From NCBI GenBank assembly GCA_963723745.1, contig CAVRRZ010000005.1, positions 558,001 to 622,000 on the forward strand: DNA of 64,000 nt. Reading direction: 5' to 3'. How positions within the stretch are numbered: the first letter of the stretch is position 1; each line of letters begins with the position of its first letter. Positions 47,985 through 56,978 of the stretch are shown here, piece after piece. Source of the DNA: CAVRRZ01 sp963723745. Its GTDB lineage: Bacteria > Actinomycetota > Actinomycetes > Mycobacteriales > Geodermatophilaceae. The translations under genes and the position numbers were made by a program. The notes beneath the pieces are model-generated. The model saw nothing but the letters and a program-made list of their open reading frames with translations. It made no database searches and was not told where the DNA came from.

Positions 47985-48918
47985 GTGCAGCCCTCGAACC
48001 CGTCCCTGCCCCGATCGGGCCTCGTCCTGTCCGCCGAGGTCGCGGAGGCCCTCGACGCCGGCCGGGCCGTCGTCGCGCTGGAGAGCACGCTGCTGGCCCA
48101 CGGTCTGCCGCGGCCAGACAACCGCGCGGCCGCCGACGAGGTGGAGGACGCGGTCCGCGCCGGGGGCGCAGTGCCGGCGACCATCGCGGTGCTGGACGGC
48201 GTCCCGCACGTCGGGCTCACCTCGGCGCAGGTCGACCGGGTGTGCGCGGACCAGGACCTGGCCAAGCTCGGCGTCCGTGACCTGCCGGTGGCGGCCGCGC
48301 CTGGGGGTCAGCGGAGCGACGACGGTGTCGAGCACGGCCCTGCTGGCGGCCGCCGCCGGAATCGGTGTCTTCGCCACCGGCGGACTCGGCGGCGTCCACC
48401 GGCTCGCGGGCGAGACCTTCGACGAGTCCGCCGACCTGACGGCACTGTCGCGCACCTCGCTCGTCGTGGTCTGCGCCGGCGTCAAGTCGATCCTCGACGT
48501 GCCGGCCACCCTGGAGCGACTGGAGTCCCTGTCGGTCACCGTCGTCGGCTACCGGACGACGACCTTCCCCGGGTTCTACGTCGCCGACTCCGGCTCGACG
48601 CTGGACTGGGCCGTCGACAGCCCCGAGGAGGCGGCCGCCGTGTTCGCCGCCCGCCGCGACCTGGCCCCCGGCGCGGTCGTGGTGGCCAACCCGCTGCCGG
48701 TCGGCGAGCAGCTCGACCCGGTGTTGCACGACCGCGTCATCGCCGACGCACTCGCCGCCGCCGGCAGCGCAGGCGTGCGGGGCAAGGACGTGACCCCGTT
48801 CGTGCTCGACCACCTGCACCGCGCCAGCGAGGGAGCGACGCTGGAGGTCAACGTGCGCCTGGTCCTGCGCAACGCGGAACTGGCCGGCCGCATCGCCGCG
48901 GCGCTGGCCGCCCGTTGA
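47985..48918 (+). CDS. psuG: Pseudouridine-5'-phosphate glycosidase (one frameshift)
   Basis: Reversibly splits pseudouridine 5'-phosphate into uracil and ribose 5-phosphate. GTG 47985; CATGAT at 47973-47978 is a possible leaderless -10. LSAEVAEALDAGRAVVALES and TLLAHGLPRPDNRAAADEVE carry the catalytic glutamate region. After one insertion near 48300 come LGVSGATTVSSTALLAAAAG, IGVFATGGLGGVHRLAG, SLVVVCAGVKSILDVPATLE and YRTTTFPGFYVADSG. Corrected length is about 310 residues, normal. The stop TGA overlaps the psuK TTG start. Confidence 0.93.
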
Positions 48919-49807
48919 CGCCTGCGGGGCCGGCCGCGCCCGCGGTCGTCGTCGTCGGCGACGTCGAACACCGACGTCGTCGTCGTCCTGGCCGGGGAGC
49001 CGGCGCCGGGGTCGGACCGGCCGGCAACCATCCGGACGCGAGGCGGTGGCGCAGGCGCGAACGTGGCCGCACACCTGGCCCGATGCGGGATCGAGGTCGT
49101 CCTGGCGGGCTGCGTCGGGCGACGACCCGGCCGGCGCGGGCCTCGTCGCCGAGCTCGTGGCCGCCGGCGTCCGGCCCGCGCTGCGGCCGGTGGCAGGCAC
49201 GGCCACCGGCACGATCGTGAGCCTGGTGGAGCCCGACGGCCAGCGCAGCATGCTCGCCGATCGCGGCGCGAACCTGCAGCTGCGGGCCGACGACGTCCCG
49301 GCCCCGACCGCCGGGGGCCATCTGCACCTGTCCGGCTACACCTTGCTCGATCCCCGACCTCGACGCGCCGGGCTGGCCGCGCTGCGCGGCGCCCTGGCCG
49401 CCGGGTGCACGGTCTCGGTCGACCCGGCCTCGACCGGACCCCTGGCCGCCTACGGCGTGGACCGGTGGCTGGCCGACACGGCCGGGGTCACGATGCTGCT
49501 GCCCAACGCCGACGAGGCACGGCTGCTGGCCGGTAGCGCCGACGCCTCGGCCGCAGCCCGGGCACTGGCGGCCCGGTACGCGGTCGTGGTGGTGAGCCTG
49601 GGCGCCGAGGGCGCGCTGTGGGCCGCCGGCGACACGGTGCTGCACCGTCCCGCACACCCGGCTCCGGTGGTCGACACCACCGGGGCGGGTGACGCCCTCA
49701 CGGCCGGAGTGCTCGCCGGGTGGCTGCGCCACGACGCCCCCGGGACGGCGCTGGAGGCCGGGCTGGCCCTGGCCGCGGAGGTGGTGGGCCGCCCGGGTGC
49801 CCGGTGA
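48915..49807 (+). CDS. psuK: PfkB-family kinase, probable pseudouridine kinase (frameshifted)
   Basis: Phosphorylates pseudouridine for cleavage by the coupled psuG product. TTG 48915 overlaps the psuG stop. VVVVGDV continues after removing one G near 48968 as NTDVVVVLAGEPAPGSD, then RGGGAGANVAAHLARCGIEV (PfkB signature 1). After a shift near 49120 come DPAGAGLVAELVAAGVRPAL and NLQLRADDVPAPTAGGHLHL. After one near 49353 the C-terminal signature VVDTTGAGDALTAGVLAGWL supplies the catalytic aspartate. Corrected length is about 296 residues. Substrate assignment rests on operon context. Confidence 0.87.
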
Positions 49808-49813
49808 CGGGCT

Positions 49814-50143
49814 TCAGTGCTCGATGACGCGGTGCGGCCGGGCCTCGAGGGTCCGCTCGAGCGGCGCGACCCGACCGTTGAGCAGCTTCTTCTTGGGTGG
49901 CCGGTCGTTGGCCATGAGGACCGCGATCCACGGCAGGACGATGCCGAGCGCAGCGAAGATCGCCATGAGCCAGACCGTCTGGTAGAACACCGCGGCCAGG
50001 GCGACCGAGACCGCCCGGATGCCCATCGTGATGGCGTAGCGGCGCTTGCGCGCCGCGTACTGCTCGTCCAGGCCGACCTCGGCCTCGGTGATGAGCACCG
50101 GGTCCGGGCGTCGTGGACGCGCGGGCTGCTGGCTCGTCGCCAC
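49814..50143 (-). CDS. DUF3099 membrane protein
   Basis: Predicted 109 residues, intact. GTG 50143 (VATSQQPARPRRPDPVLITE) has GGAGGG 10 nt upstream; ATG 50152 is only one base from it. The conserved start PVLITEAEVGLDEQYAARKR is followed by two helices (AITMGIRAVSVALAAVFYQ and VWLMAIFAALGIVLPWIAVL), then MANDRPPKKK. Unknown function. It converges with psuK. Confidence 0.88.
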   Translation of the reverse strand: MATSQQPARPRRPDPVLITEAEVGLDEQYAARKRRYAITMGIRAVSVALAAVFYQTVWLMAIFAALGIVLPWIAVLMANDRPPKKKLLNGRVAPLERTLEARPHRVIEH

Positions 50144-50314
50144 GGGCACCATCCCTCCGCCGACCGGGTCACCGACCACGGGTCACCGGTCGTCGCCGGA
50201 TTCTCGCCGTCGCGCCGCACCCGGAGCCGTCCCGGGCACGGCACCATCGTGCCACCGTTCCCGCCGCCGGCGGGCGGGGCGCTGCCGGCGATCTCGGGAC
50301 GGCCTCGCCGACGG

Positions 50315-50905
50315 CTACCCGGCGGTGTCGGCCCCACTCTTGGCTGCCTGCTTCGCGGCCTGCTTGAAGCGGCGCACCTCGGCCAACGACTCCGGTCCGG
50401 TGACGTCGGCCACGGAGCGCCGCGACCCGGCCTCGGCGTAGTTCCCGACCGCGGATTCCCAGCCCGGCGGGGTGACGCCGTACTGCTTGCCCAGCAGGGC
50501 CACGAAGATCCTGGACTTCTGCGCGCCGAAGCCGGGCAGCTCCCCCACCCGCTTCAGCAGCGTGCCGCCGTCCGGCGCGTCGGCCCAGAGGTGCTCCGCC
50601 CGCCCGTCGTATCGCTCGACCAGCAGCCGGCACACTGCCTGGGTCCGCGCGGCCATCGACCCGGGATACCGGTGCAGCGCGGGCGGGCCCTGGAAGACAC
50701 GGGCGAGTTCCTCGGGGTCGGCAGCGGCCAGCGCCGTGGCATCGAGCCGGTCGACCCCCAGCCGGTCGGCCAGCAGCCGCGGCGCCGCGAAGGCCCGCTC
50801 CATGGGGAACTGCTGGTCGAGCAGCATCCCGATCAGCAGCGCGAGCGGGTCGCGGCTCAGCAGCTCGTCGGCGGCGGCGTCCTGGGCGATGCGGAGGGTC
50901 GGCAC
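50315..50905 (-). CDS. HhH-GPD-type base excision repair-like protein
   Basis: Predicted 196 residues, intact. GTG 50905 gives VPTLRIAQDAAADELLSRDP, then LALLIGMLLDQQFPMERAFA. The helix-hairpin-helix is GTLLKRVGELPGFGAQKSRI with FVALLGKQYGVTPPGWE. The family resembles endonuclease III/AlkA folds, but no clear catalytic lysine or Fe-S cysteines are present, so enzymatic activity is uncertain. CAGGAT 7 nt upstream may be a leaderless -10 variant. A relic of a second copy lies at about 58305-58350. Confidence 0.82.
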   Translation of the reverse strand: MPTLRIAQDAAADELLSRDPLALLIGMLLDQQFPMERAFAAPRLLADRLGVDRLDATALAAADPEELARVFQGPPALHRYPGSMAARTQAVCRLLVERYDGRAEHLWADAPDGGTLLKRVGELPGFGAQKSRIFVALLGKQYGVTPPGWESAVGNYAEAGSRRSVADVTGPESLAEVRRFKQAAKQAAKSGADTAG

Positions 50906-51362
50906 GCCGGCGATCCTGCCGCACGGTCGTCCATGCGCAACCACCCTCCGACTTCGGCCCCAGGCGGTGAGGTCATCCGAGGTGGCGTCGTCGGGCTGGT
51001 GCGCCTCCGAGGCTGTCGGTCGCGACCGGGCCCCTCCGTACCGGCTCGCCGGGGAAGATGTGCCACGTTCGGCCTCACCCCCGACGTGCGCAGCTCCTGG
51101 TGGCTGCTGAGCCGTGGCTCCTTGCCGGTCTTGCCCCCGGGACTCTTCATCGGCCACACCGCCGTCCGGCTCCTGCCAGGGCGTTCCCGCGGAGCGGGCA
51201 GCCGACGGTGTCCCCCTGCCTCGATTTGGCCGGAGGCCCGGCCGTCGTCCGGGACTCCGTCCGACTGGCCGAAGGGGCCGGCGGGCACGCGCTGACCGAT
51301 CGTCAGCTGACGCCCTCCCGCTGAAGGCGAGACCGGCAGACCGGGACGTCACCCGGTTGCCG
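50906..51362. other. Intergenic region without confident gene
   Basis: About 457 bp. Open frames exist on both strands but none has a ribosome binding site with a plausible domain; the composition is high GC throughout. A minus-strand frame reading MKSPGGKTGKEPRLSSHQEL near 51140-51060 is too weak to call. No terminator or RNA gene seen. Confidence 0.4.
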
Positions 51363-51650
51363 CTACCCGGAATGTGCCGGGACGGCCCTCTTCGCACAGG
51401 TCCAACGCTTGCCGATCTCCATCGCAGCGTCGGGATGGTGTCGCATCTCCTGGACGTCGTCGAAGGACTGCCACGGCCCGAAGGAGTAGAACTGCTGCGG
51501 GGTATCGAGGCTCTGCAGCAACGTGCCTTCACCCGGCGGGTGGGGCAGGCCACGGAAGAAGCGACCGAGGCCCTTCCACGCCTCCACGAACTCGCCCTGC
51601 TTCCCGTCCTTCACTCGCCATGCGCCCAGCGTGTACACCTCGTCGGACAT
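51363..51650 (-). CDS. Antibiotic biosynthesis monooxygenase-like (ABM) protein
   Basis: Predicted 95-residue ferredoxin-like fold. ATG 51650 follows GAGAGGTGACGT. MSDEVYTLGAWRVKDGKQGE and FVEAWKGLGRFFRGLPHPPG are the ABM opening; LLQSLDTPQQFYSFGPWQSF and VQEMRHHPDAAMEIGKRW complete the fold. Dimeric ABM proteins include monooxygenases and stress proteins; no activity can be assigned. It follows the unknown gene at 51655-52023, 4 bp apart. Confidence 0.75.
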   Translation of the reverse strand: MSDEVYTLGAWRVKDGKQGEFVEAWKGLGRFFRGLPHPPGEGTLLQSLDTPQQFYSFGPWQSFDDVQEMRHHPDAAMEIGKRWTCAKRAVPAHSG

Positions 51651-51654
51651 CACG

Positions 51655-52023
51655 TCACCTCTCCGGGGCACGACGGATCAGTACCACCTGCGAGGCCGCC
51701 CCGAGCGGCGGCCACGGTCCGGGTGCGATGCACCAGCCGCGTGGCGTCGTCAGGCGCAGCTCGGCGCGCAGCCATGGCGAGGCCACCGTCACCTCCCGGT
51801 GGACGTGTCGCTCTGCGAGCCGGAGAGTCCGTCCGCGAAGCCGGCCGCGTACCAGAGCGGCGTGTTGACCTCCAGACCCGCCGGCGGTTCCCCGCTGTGG
51901 CCGCGCCACAGCCAGGCGGCGAACGATCGTCAAGCGCCCGGCGAGGCGACCGTCGACAAGGCCGAGCCCGTAGGCCCGGCGGAGCAACTGGGGGTAGTGC
52001 GGTACAGCGGCCTGCACGAACAT
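51655..52023 (-). CDS. Hypothetical protein upstream of the ABM gene
   Basis: Predicted 122 residues, not recognised. The main evidence is GGGAGG 8 nt before ATG 52023 and the 4-bp gap to the ABM gene. It starts MFVQAAVPHYPQLLRRAYGL; the middle contains GRTLRLAERHVHREVTVASP and the end LRLTTPRGWCIAPGPWPPLG. Mostly basic, with no signal peptide or membrane helix. A frameshift inside cannot be excluded. Confidence 0.5.
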   Translation of the reverse strand: MFVQAAVPHYPQLLRRAYGLGLVDGRLAGRLTIVRRLAVARPQRGTAGGSGGQHAALVRGRLRGRTLRLAERHVHREVTVASPWLRAELRLTTPRGWCIAPGPWPPLGAASQVVLIRRAPER

Positions 52024-52167
52024 GGCAGAACCTCCCGAATGGAGGAGTTCGGCACACCGGAGATGGTGCGCAGTCCGACGTCGTCACGGTCTGAGCCCAG
52101 CGGCAACACTGCTGCGCATGGTGCGGACATCCCCGAGGTGCGAGGGACGGACACGGACGGGCCCGGT

Positions 52168-52530
52168 CTAGGTGGAACCCCCCTGCAGGTGGCGGACGAC
52201 CGCACCGAGCTCGGCGGACGGCGAGACGTCGATGTACTCGCAGTCCTCGAGTGCCTCCGGCGCGTGGCCGGGCGCCCAGTAGAAGGCCTGTCCCGCCTCG
52301 TAGGTCGAGTCACCGTCCTTGGTGTGCATGACGAGCCGGCCGGAGATCATGTAGCCCCAGTGCGGGCACGGGCAGAGGTCACCGGGCAGGCCGGCCAGAC
52401 CCGGCCGGAGGTCCGCTCCTGCGGGAAGCCGCACCCAGGCGAGGCTGTTGTCGCCGAACTGGCCGGTACGGAACTCCACACCCCCGCCCTCGATCGCCAT
52501 GGGCAGGTCCGTGCGGTTGATGACGCGCAT
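52168..52530 (-). CDS. Cupin-fold protein
   Basis: Predicted 120 residues, intact. ATG 52530 follows GAGGAGAC. MRVINRTDLPMAIEGGGVEF, then LCPCPHWGYMISGRLVMHTK and YEAGQAFYWAPGHAPEALED. HWGYMISGRL and PGHAPE correspond to the two cupin motifs, with histidines for a metal, though the first motif lacks the usual second histidine. It lies 38 bp after the FAD oxidase gene on the same strand, so the two are probably co-transcribed and may act on one substrate. Confidence 0.83.
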   Translation of the reverse strand: MRVINRTDLPMAIEGGGVEFRTGQFGDNSLAWVRLPAGADLRPGLAGLPGDLCPCPHWGYMISGRLVMHTKDGDSTYEAGQAFYWAPGHAPEALEDCEYIDVSPSAELGAVVRHLQGGST

Positions 52531-52568
52531 GATGTCTCCTCGGTTCGGGCGGCGCGGTGGGCACCGGA

Positions 52569-53939
52569 TCAGGGCTCGATGTTCTGGTTCAGGTGGAACA
52601 GGTTGTCGGGGTCGTAGCGCCGCTTCACCTCCCGCAGGCGGGGGTGGTTGGCGCCGTAGTTGGCGCCGGCCCGCGGCTGGTCGTCGGCGGACGCGAAGTT
52701 GACGTAGCCGCCGGTCTCGGAGTGCGGAGCGATCGCGGCGTAGTAGTCGCGGACCCACGCCGTGTTCCGCTCGTTGTCGGCCGGGTCCGGCCACATCCCG
52801 GCGATCACCGGCGCGTAGGAGGCGTCGCGGTGCCCGAACGCGGTGGCGTCGGGCGCCACGTCGTGGACGGCGCCGTTGATCGGGTAGAGGTGCACCGTCG
52901 AGTTGACGGTCGGCACCTTCGGCCCGTGCTCCATGTGCGCCGCGATCGCGTCGTCGGTCAGCTCGCGCACGAAGGCGGCCTTCCAGTAGTGCTGCAGCCC
53001 GGGCGGCACCAGACCGTCGAAGGCGCTGTTCAGCGCCGCGTACGGCATCTCGCCGACGTGCTCGGCGACCGGCCGTGCGACGTCGCGGAAGCCGTCGAGG
53101 ATCCGGGCGCCCTCGGCTGGGTCGCCGGTCCAGCAGGAGACCAGCGCCACGAACGGCTCGCCGACCCGGTTCTCCGGCACGAAGGGCAGCGGCGGCGCGA
53201 TCTGGAAGGCGGGGAAGCCGCCGTACTCGCGCGGCGCCGTGCGGATGAACTCCCGGAAGTGCCGCAGGATGGCCGCGCCGTCCGCCAACTCGAAGAACAT
53301 CGGCCCGCCGTACACGGTGGTCACCGGGTGCAGCCGGAAGGAGAACCGGGTCACCACGCCGAAGTTGCCCCCGCCTCCGCGCAGCGCCCAGAACAGGTCC
53401 GGGTGCTCGGACTCGCTCGCGGTCAGGACCGATCCGTCGGCGGTCACCACCTCCGCCGTGAGGACGTTGTCGCAGGAGAGCCCGTAGCCGCGGCAGAGAT
53501 AGCCGATGCCACCCCCGAGCGTCAGTCCACCGACCCCGGTCGTGGAGATGATGCCGCCCGTCGTCGCCAGGCCGTGGGCGCCGGTCACGTCGTTGAAGAG
53601 ACCCCAGGTGGTGCCGCCCCCGGCGAAGGCGGTGCGCGTCTCGTCGTCGACGTCCACCGCCTGCATGCCCGACAGGTCGGCCACGATCGCGTCGTCCGCC
53701 GTACCGAATCCGGGCACGCTGTGCCCGCCGCCGCGCACAGCCAACGGGCTGCCGGTGTCGGCCGCGTGGCGCACCGTGGCGACGACGTCGGCCGTATTCG
53801 TGCACCGGACCACCGCCGACGGATGCGCGTCGATCATGGCGTTGTAGACGTGCCGGGCGTCCGCGTAGGCCTCGTCCCCCGGGCGGATCAGGGGTCCGCT
53901 CACCCGCTCGGCGAGAGTGTCGAGTGCTGACATGACCAT
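52569..53939 (-). CDS. FAD-linked oxidase, berberine-bridge-enzyme type
   Basis: Predicted 456 residues, intact. ATG 53939 follows GAGGAG by 6 nt. The PCMH FAD-binding domain has PLAVRGGGHSVPGFGTADDA, where H73 should carry covalent FAD, and TGGIISTTGVGGLTLGGGIG with YLCRGYGLSCDNVLTAEVV. Substrate domain: LFWALRGGGGNFGVVTRFSF. The BBE C-terminal segment is YANHPRL-like (GANYGANHPRLREVKRRYDP) with NLFHLNQNIEP. Oxidises an unknown alcohol, sugar or alkaloid-like compound. It is divergent from a LuxR regulator across a palindrome-bearing spacer. No signal peptide. Confidence 0.92.
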   Translation of the reverse strand: MVMSALDTLAERVSGPLIRPGDEAYADARHVYNAMIDAHPSAVVRCTNTADVVATVRHAADTGSPLAVRGGGHSVPGFGTADDAIVADLSGMQAVDVDDETRTAFAGGGTTWGLFNDVTGAHGLATTGGIISTTGVGGLTLGGGIGYLCRGYGLSCDNVLTAEVVTADGSVLTASESEHPDLFWALRGGGGNFGVVTRFSFRLHPVTTVYGGPMFFELADGAAILRHFREFIRTAPREYGGFPAFQIAPPLPFVPENRVGEPFVALVSCWTGDPAEGARILDGFRDVARPVAEHVGEMPYAALNSAFDGLVPPGLQHYWKAAFVRELTDDAIAAHMEHGPKVPTVNSTVHLYPINGAVHDVAPDATAFGHRDASYAPVIAGMWPDPADNERNTAWVRDYYAAIAPHSETGGYVNFASADDQPRAGANYGANHPRLREVKRRYDPDNLFHLNQNIEP

Positions 53940-54047
53940 GGCTGCTCCTCGTATCGGCCCGCCGCTCCGGCGGCTCCCGGACGACGCTAGGGATGCCGAG
54001 GTGGCCGGCACATGACCAGAAGTGCGGGGCTGTCATGGGAACCACGC

Positions 54048-54065
54048 ATGACCAGATCTGGTCAT
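54048..54065. promoter_or_regulatory. 18-bp perfect palindrome, putative operator of the oxidase-cupin / LuxR pair
   Basis: ATGACCAGATCTGGTCAT reads identically on both strands. A half-site ATGACCAGA lies at 54012-54020 and GTCAT at 54032-54036. They sit in the 162-bp spacer between the divergent oxidase (start 53939) and LuxR gene (start 54102), about 25 bp before the LuxR -10 box, so one regulator could control both directions. Confidence 0.65.
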
Positions 54066-54088
54066 CGACGCACTCCTCCGGAGAGGTC

Positions 54089-54094
54089 TAGCGT
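54089..54094 (+). promoter_or_regulatory. -10 box of leaderless LuxR gene
   Basis: TAGCGT ends 7 nt before GTG 54102. This decides the start: upstream ATGs at 54012 and 54048 would place the palindrome inside the coding region. Confidence 0.5.
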
Positions 54095-54101
54095 CGGATG
54101 C

Positions 54102-56978
54102 GTGTCCGGCTGGACGCCTCCACCGCTGCCGGCGCGCTGGTCCTCACCCGCGCGTCCAGCCTTCGTCGGCCGCTGGGCCGAGCTCGGCACCTTCGAGGAG
54201 GTCTGGACCGCGGTCCTCGCCGGCAGCCGGCAGGTCGTCTTCGTCGGCGGCGAGCCGGGGGCCGGCAAGTCCCGCCTGCTCGCCGAGGTCGCCACGACAC
54301 TGCACGGTCACGGTGCGGCGGTCCTCCTCGGCACCTGCGCCGCGGAGTTCGGTCCCCCGTACCAGCCCTTCGGGCAGCCGCTCGAAGCGCTGCTCGGCAT
54401 CCGGGTGGATCCTCGGCGCGACGAGCGGTTGTCGACGCTCGCGGGGCGGAGTCCGCCGGAGGGGACCGACGGTCCCTCGCACGACTACCGGCGGGCGCTG
54501 TACGACGCGGCGGTCGACGCCGTCTGCGACGTCGCCGCTCAGCAGCCACTCGTCCTGGCGCTGGAGGACCTGCACTGGGCCGGGCCCTCCTCGCTGCAGC
54601 TGCTCGCGCACCTCGTGGAGCGCACCGCCGACTGCCCGGTCCTGCTGCTGGGCACGCACCGCACCACCGCGCCCGACCGCTCCGCCGGTCTGGTCCGGAC
54701 CATCGCCCAGCTCTACCGGCTCGATGGTGTGCGCCGGCTCGACCTGGCCGGCCTGGCCACCGAGGAGATCGCCCAGTACCTCGTCCAGGAGGGACGGCTC
54801 TCCCCGCCCGCGGCACGCAGCGCCGCCACCGTGCTCCGGGACCAGACCGGGGGCAACCCGTTCTTCCTGCGCGAGCTGTGGCGCGACCACGCCACGCGCG
54901 GCGGGGTGATCCGCGCCGGTCACCAGGCACCGGCGTCGGTCCGCGACACGATCCTCGGCCGGCTCGAACGCCTTCCGCTGCCCGCGCGCCAGACCGTCGA
55001 GCTGACCGCCGTCGCCGGGGAGGACGTCGACGTCGCCACGGTGCTGGCGGCGTCCGACTGGAGCCGGGAGACGACGCTGGCCGGGCTGGACGAGGCCGTC
55101 GCCTTCGGGCTGCTCGAGCCCGTGCCGCCCTCCGACGACCTGCTGCGGTTTCCGCACGCCCTGTGCCGGCAGGCCGTCCTCGACCTGATGCCGGCCTCCC
55201 GTCGCCTGCAGCAGCACGCCAAGGTTGCGCAGGCGGTCGAGTCGACGGCCCCGGTGTCGGAGCGACGGACCCAGCAGCTGGCCTTCCACTACGCGCAGGC
55301 CCAGGCCCTGGGCCATGCCGCCGAGGCCGTGCGATACCTGACGGAAGCGGCCCGGTCCGCGGCCCGGGGCCTCGCCCACGAGGATGCGGCGGCCTGGTTC
55401 GAGCAGGCCGCTGCCCTCAGCGAGGACGACGCCGAACGCGGCCGGCTGGCCCTCTCCGCGGCGAGCAGCCACCTGCTCGCCGGCGACTTCGCCCGCGCCC
55501 GGGAGCTCGCCGAAGGGGTGGCGACCGGCGATGGCGGAGCCGCCGAGCGGCTGGCCGGAGCCGTGGCGTACGAGGACGCATCCTGGCGTCCCGGCCTCCC
55601 CGGGCACCGGGCGGTGGAACTGCTCGGTGCGGCCCTGTCGAACGTCGAGGCGGATGCGACGGACCCGTCATACCTCCGAGGGCTGGCCAGCCTCGGCCGG
55701 GCACTGGCGTTCACCGGCGCCACCGAGGAGGCCGGGACGCTCGGCCGCCGGACGGTCGACCTGGCACGCGAGCACGGGGACGACGACCTGCTCGCCCACG
55801 CCCTCCAGGCCAGCCTCTGGAACGGGCTGCGCCCGCAGGACGCACCGGACAAGCTCGCGCGGGCCAGCGAGCTGTCCCGGTTGGCCGATCGGACGGGCTC
55901 GCTCGGGCACCTCGGTCCCGCCGCCTACTACCGCGGCTGCATCTCCTACCTGCAGGGCGAGCCGGTAGCCCTCGCCGAGGCCCACTGCGACCTGGTGCGG
56001 ATGGCCCGGGCCACCGGCCAGACCTTCTTCGACTACATGGCGGGCTGCCTGACCTACGCCCGGCAGTTCGTCCTCGGGGACTTCGCCGCGGCGCACCGTA
56101 CCTGCGGCATGCTGCTCGAGTTGGGGACCTCGTTCGGCAGCGACGACACCGAGGGCCCCTGCGCGGTGCAGAGCTACATGATCCGGCGGGAGAGCGGCGC
56201 GGTCGCACAGGTCCGGGGGTTGATCACGGGGGACGAGCGCCCGGACGAGCACTGGGCACCGGGCCTGCTCGCCCTCTACACCGAGCTCGAGTTGGCCGAC
56301 CCCGCGGCCCGACTGCTCGCATGGCTGCTCGACGGTCGGCTGGCGCGGTACGAGAACTCCGCCCAGTGGCCGTGTGTCCTGGCCTATGTGATCGAGGCGG
56401 CGCTGTTCCTCGAGGACGAGGCCGCAGCGCGAACGCTGCGCCCGATGATGGCCGAGTACGCCGGCACCAACCTCGTGGCCGGCCCGTTCGTCGCCGTCTT
56501 CGGCAGCGCTGAGCGATACCTCGGCGCCCTCGACTCACTGCTCGGCGAGCCCGCGGACGAAGAACTGGCCGCCGCTCTGGCCATGGACACCCGGATGGGG
56601 TCGGTCCTGCACCAGGCGTACAGCCTCACGGCGCAGGTCGTCCACGGCCGACGGACAGGTGCCGACGCCGCGGTGCTCGACGACGTCACCGAGCAGGCCC
56701 GCCGGCTGGCCGAACCCCTCGGCTTCCGGCGGGTGCTGCGCCTCCTCAGCCGGAGGCCGGCCCGGGAGCCGAGACGTTCCGCCGGCGGTCTGACGTCCCG
56801 GGAGACCGAGGTGCTGCAACTGCTCGGTGCGGGCCTGCTCAACCGGGAGATCGCCCGCCTGCTGTTCATCAGCGAGAACACGGCCGCCAATCACGTCCGC
56901 AGTATCCTGGCGAAGACCGGCTCCGGGAACCGGACGCAGGCGGCGATGTTCGCCGCCGCCCATGGACTGCTCGACTAG
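54102..56978 (+). CDS. Large ATP-binding LuxR-family regulator (LAL type)
   Basis: Predicted 958 residues, intact. AAA-type ATPase at the N-terminus: FVGRWAELGTFEEVW, Walker A VGGEPGAGKSRLLAE (about residues 48-62), Walker B LVLALEDLHWAGPSSL. The middle 500 residues are alpha-helical TPR-like repeats (AEAVRYLTEAARSAARGLAH, EDAAAWFEQAAALSEDDAE). The C-terminal HTH is LTSRETEVLQLLGAGLLNRE with IARLLFISENTAANHVRSIL. Such regulators bind an inducer, then activate neighbouring genes; the divergent oxidase and cupin are the natural targets. The stop TAG is part of the CTAG target of the IS5-family element. Confidence 0.93.
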   Translation: MSGWTPPPLPARWSSPARPAFVGRWAELGTFEEVWTAVLAGSRQVVFVGGEPGAGKSRLLAEVATTLHGHGAAVLLGTCAAEFGPPYQPFGQPLEALLGIRVDPRRDERLSTLAGRSPPEGTDGPSHDYRRALYDAAVDAVCDVAAQQPLVLALEDLHWAGPSSLQLLAHLVERTADCPVLLLGTHRTTAPDRSAGLVRTIAQLYRLDGVRRLDLAGLATEEIAQYLVQEGRLSPPAARSAATVLRDQTGGNPFFLRELWRDHATRGGVIRAGHQAPASVRDTILGRLERLPLPARQTVELTAVAGEDVDVATVLAASDWSRETTLAGLDEAVAFGLLEPVPPSDDLLRFPHALCRQAVLDLMPASRRLQQHAKVAQAVESTAPVSERRTQQLAFHYAQAQALGHAAEAVRYLTEAARSAARGLAHEDAAAWFEQAAALSEDDAERGRLALSAASSHLLAGDFARARELAEGVATGDGGAAERLAGAVAYEDASWRPGLPGHRAVELLGAALSNVEADATDPSYLRGLASLGRALAFTGATEEAGTLGRRTVDLAREHGDDDLLAHALQASLWNGLRPQDAPDKLARASELSRLADRTGSLGHLGPAAYYRGCISYLQGEPVALAEAHCDLVRMARATGQTFFDYMAGCLTYARQFVLGDFAAAHRTCGMLLELGTSFGSDDTEGPCAVQSYMIRRESGAVAQVRGLITGDERPDEHWAPGLLALYTELELADPAARLLAWLLDGRLARYENSAQWPCVLAYVIEAALFLEDEAAARTLRPMMAEYAGTNLVAGPFVAVFGSAERYLGALDSLLGEPADEELAAALAMDTRMGSVLHQAYSLTAQVVHGRRTGADAAVLDDVTEQARRLAEPLGFRRVLRLLSRRPAREPRRSAGGLTSRETEVLQLLGAGLLNREIARLLFISENTAANHVRSILAKTGSGNRTQAAMFAAAHGLLD

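Noticed and set aside
51060..51300. Small basic protein upstream of the HhH-GPD gene
   Set aside because: No ribosome binding site and no conserved pattern; probably chance open frame.
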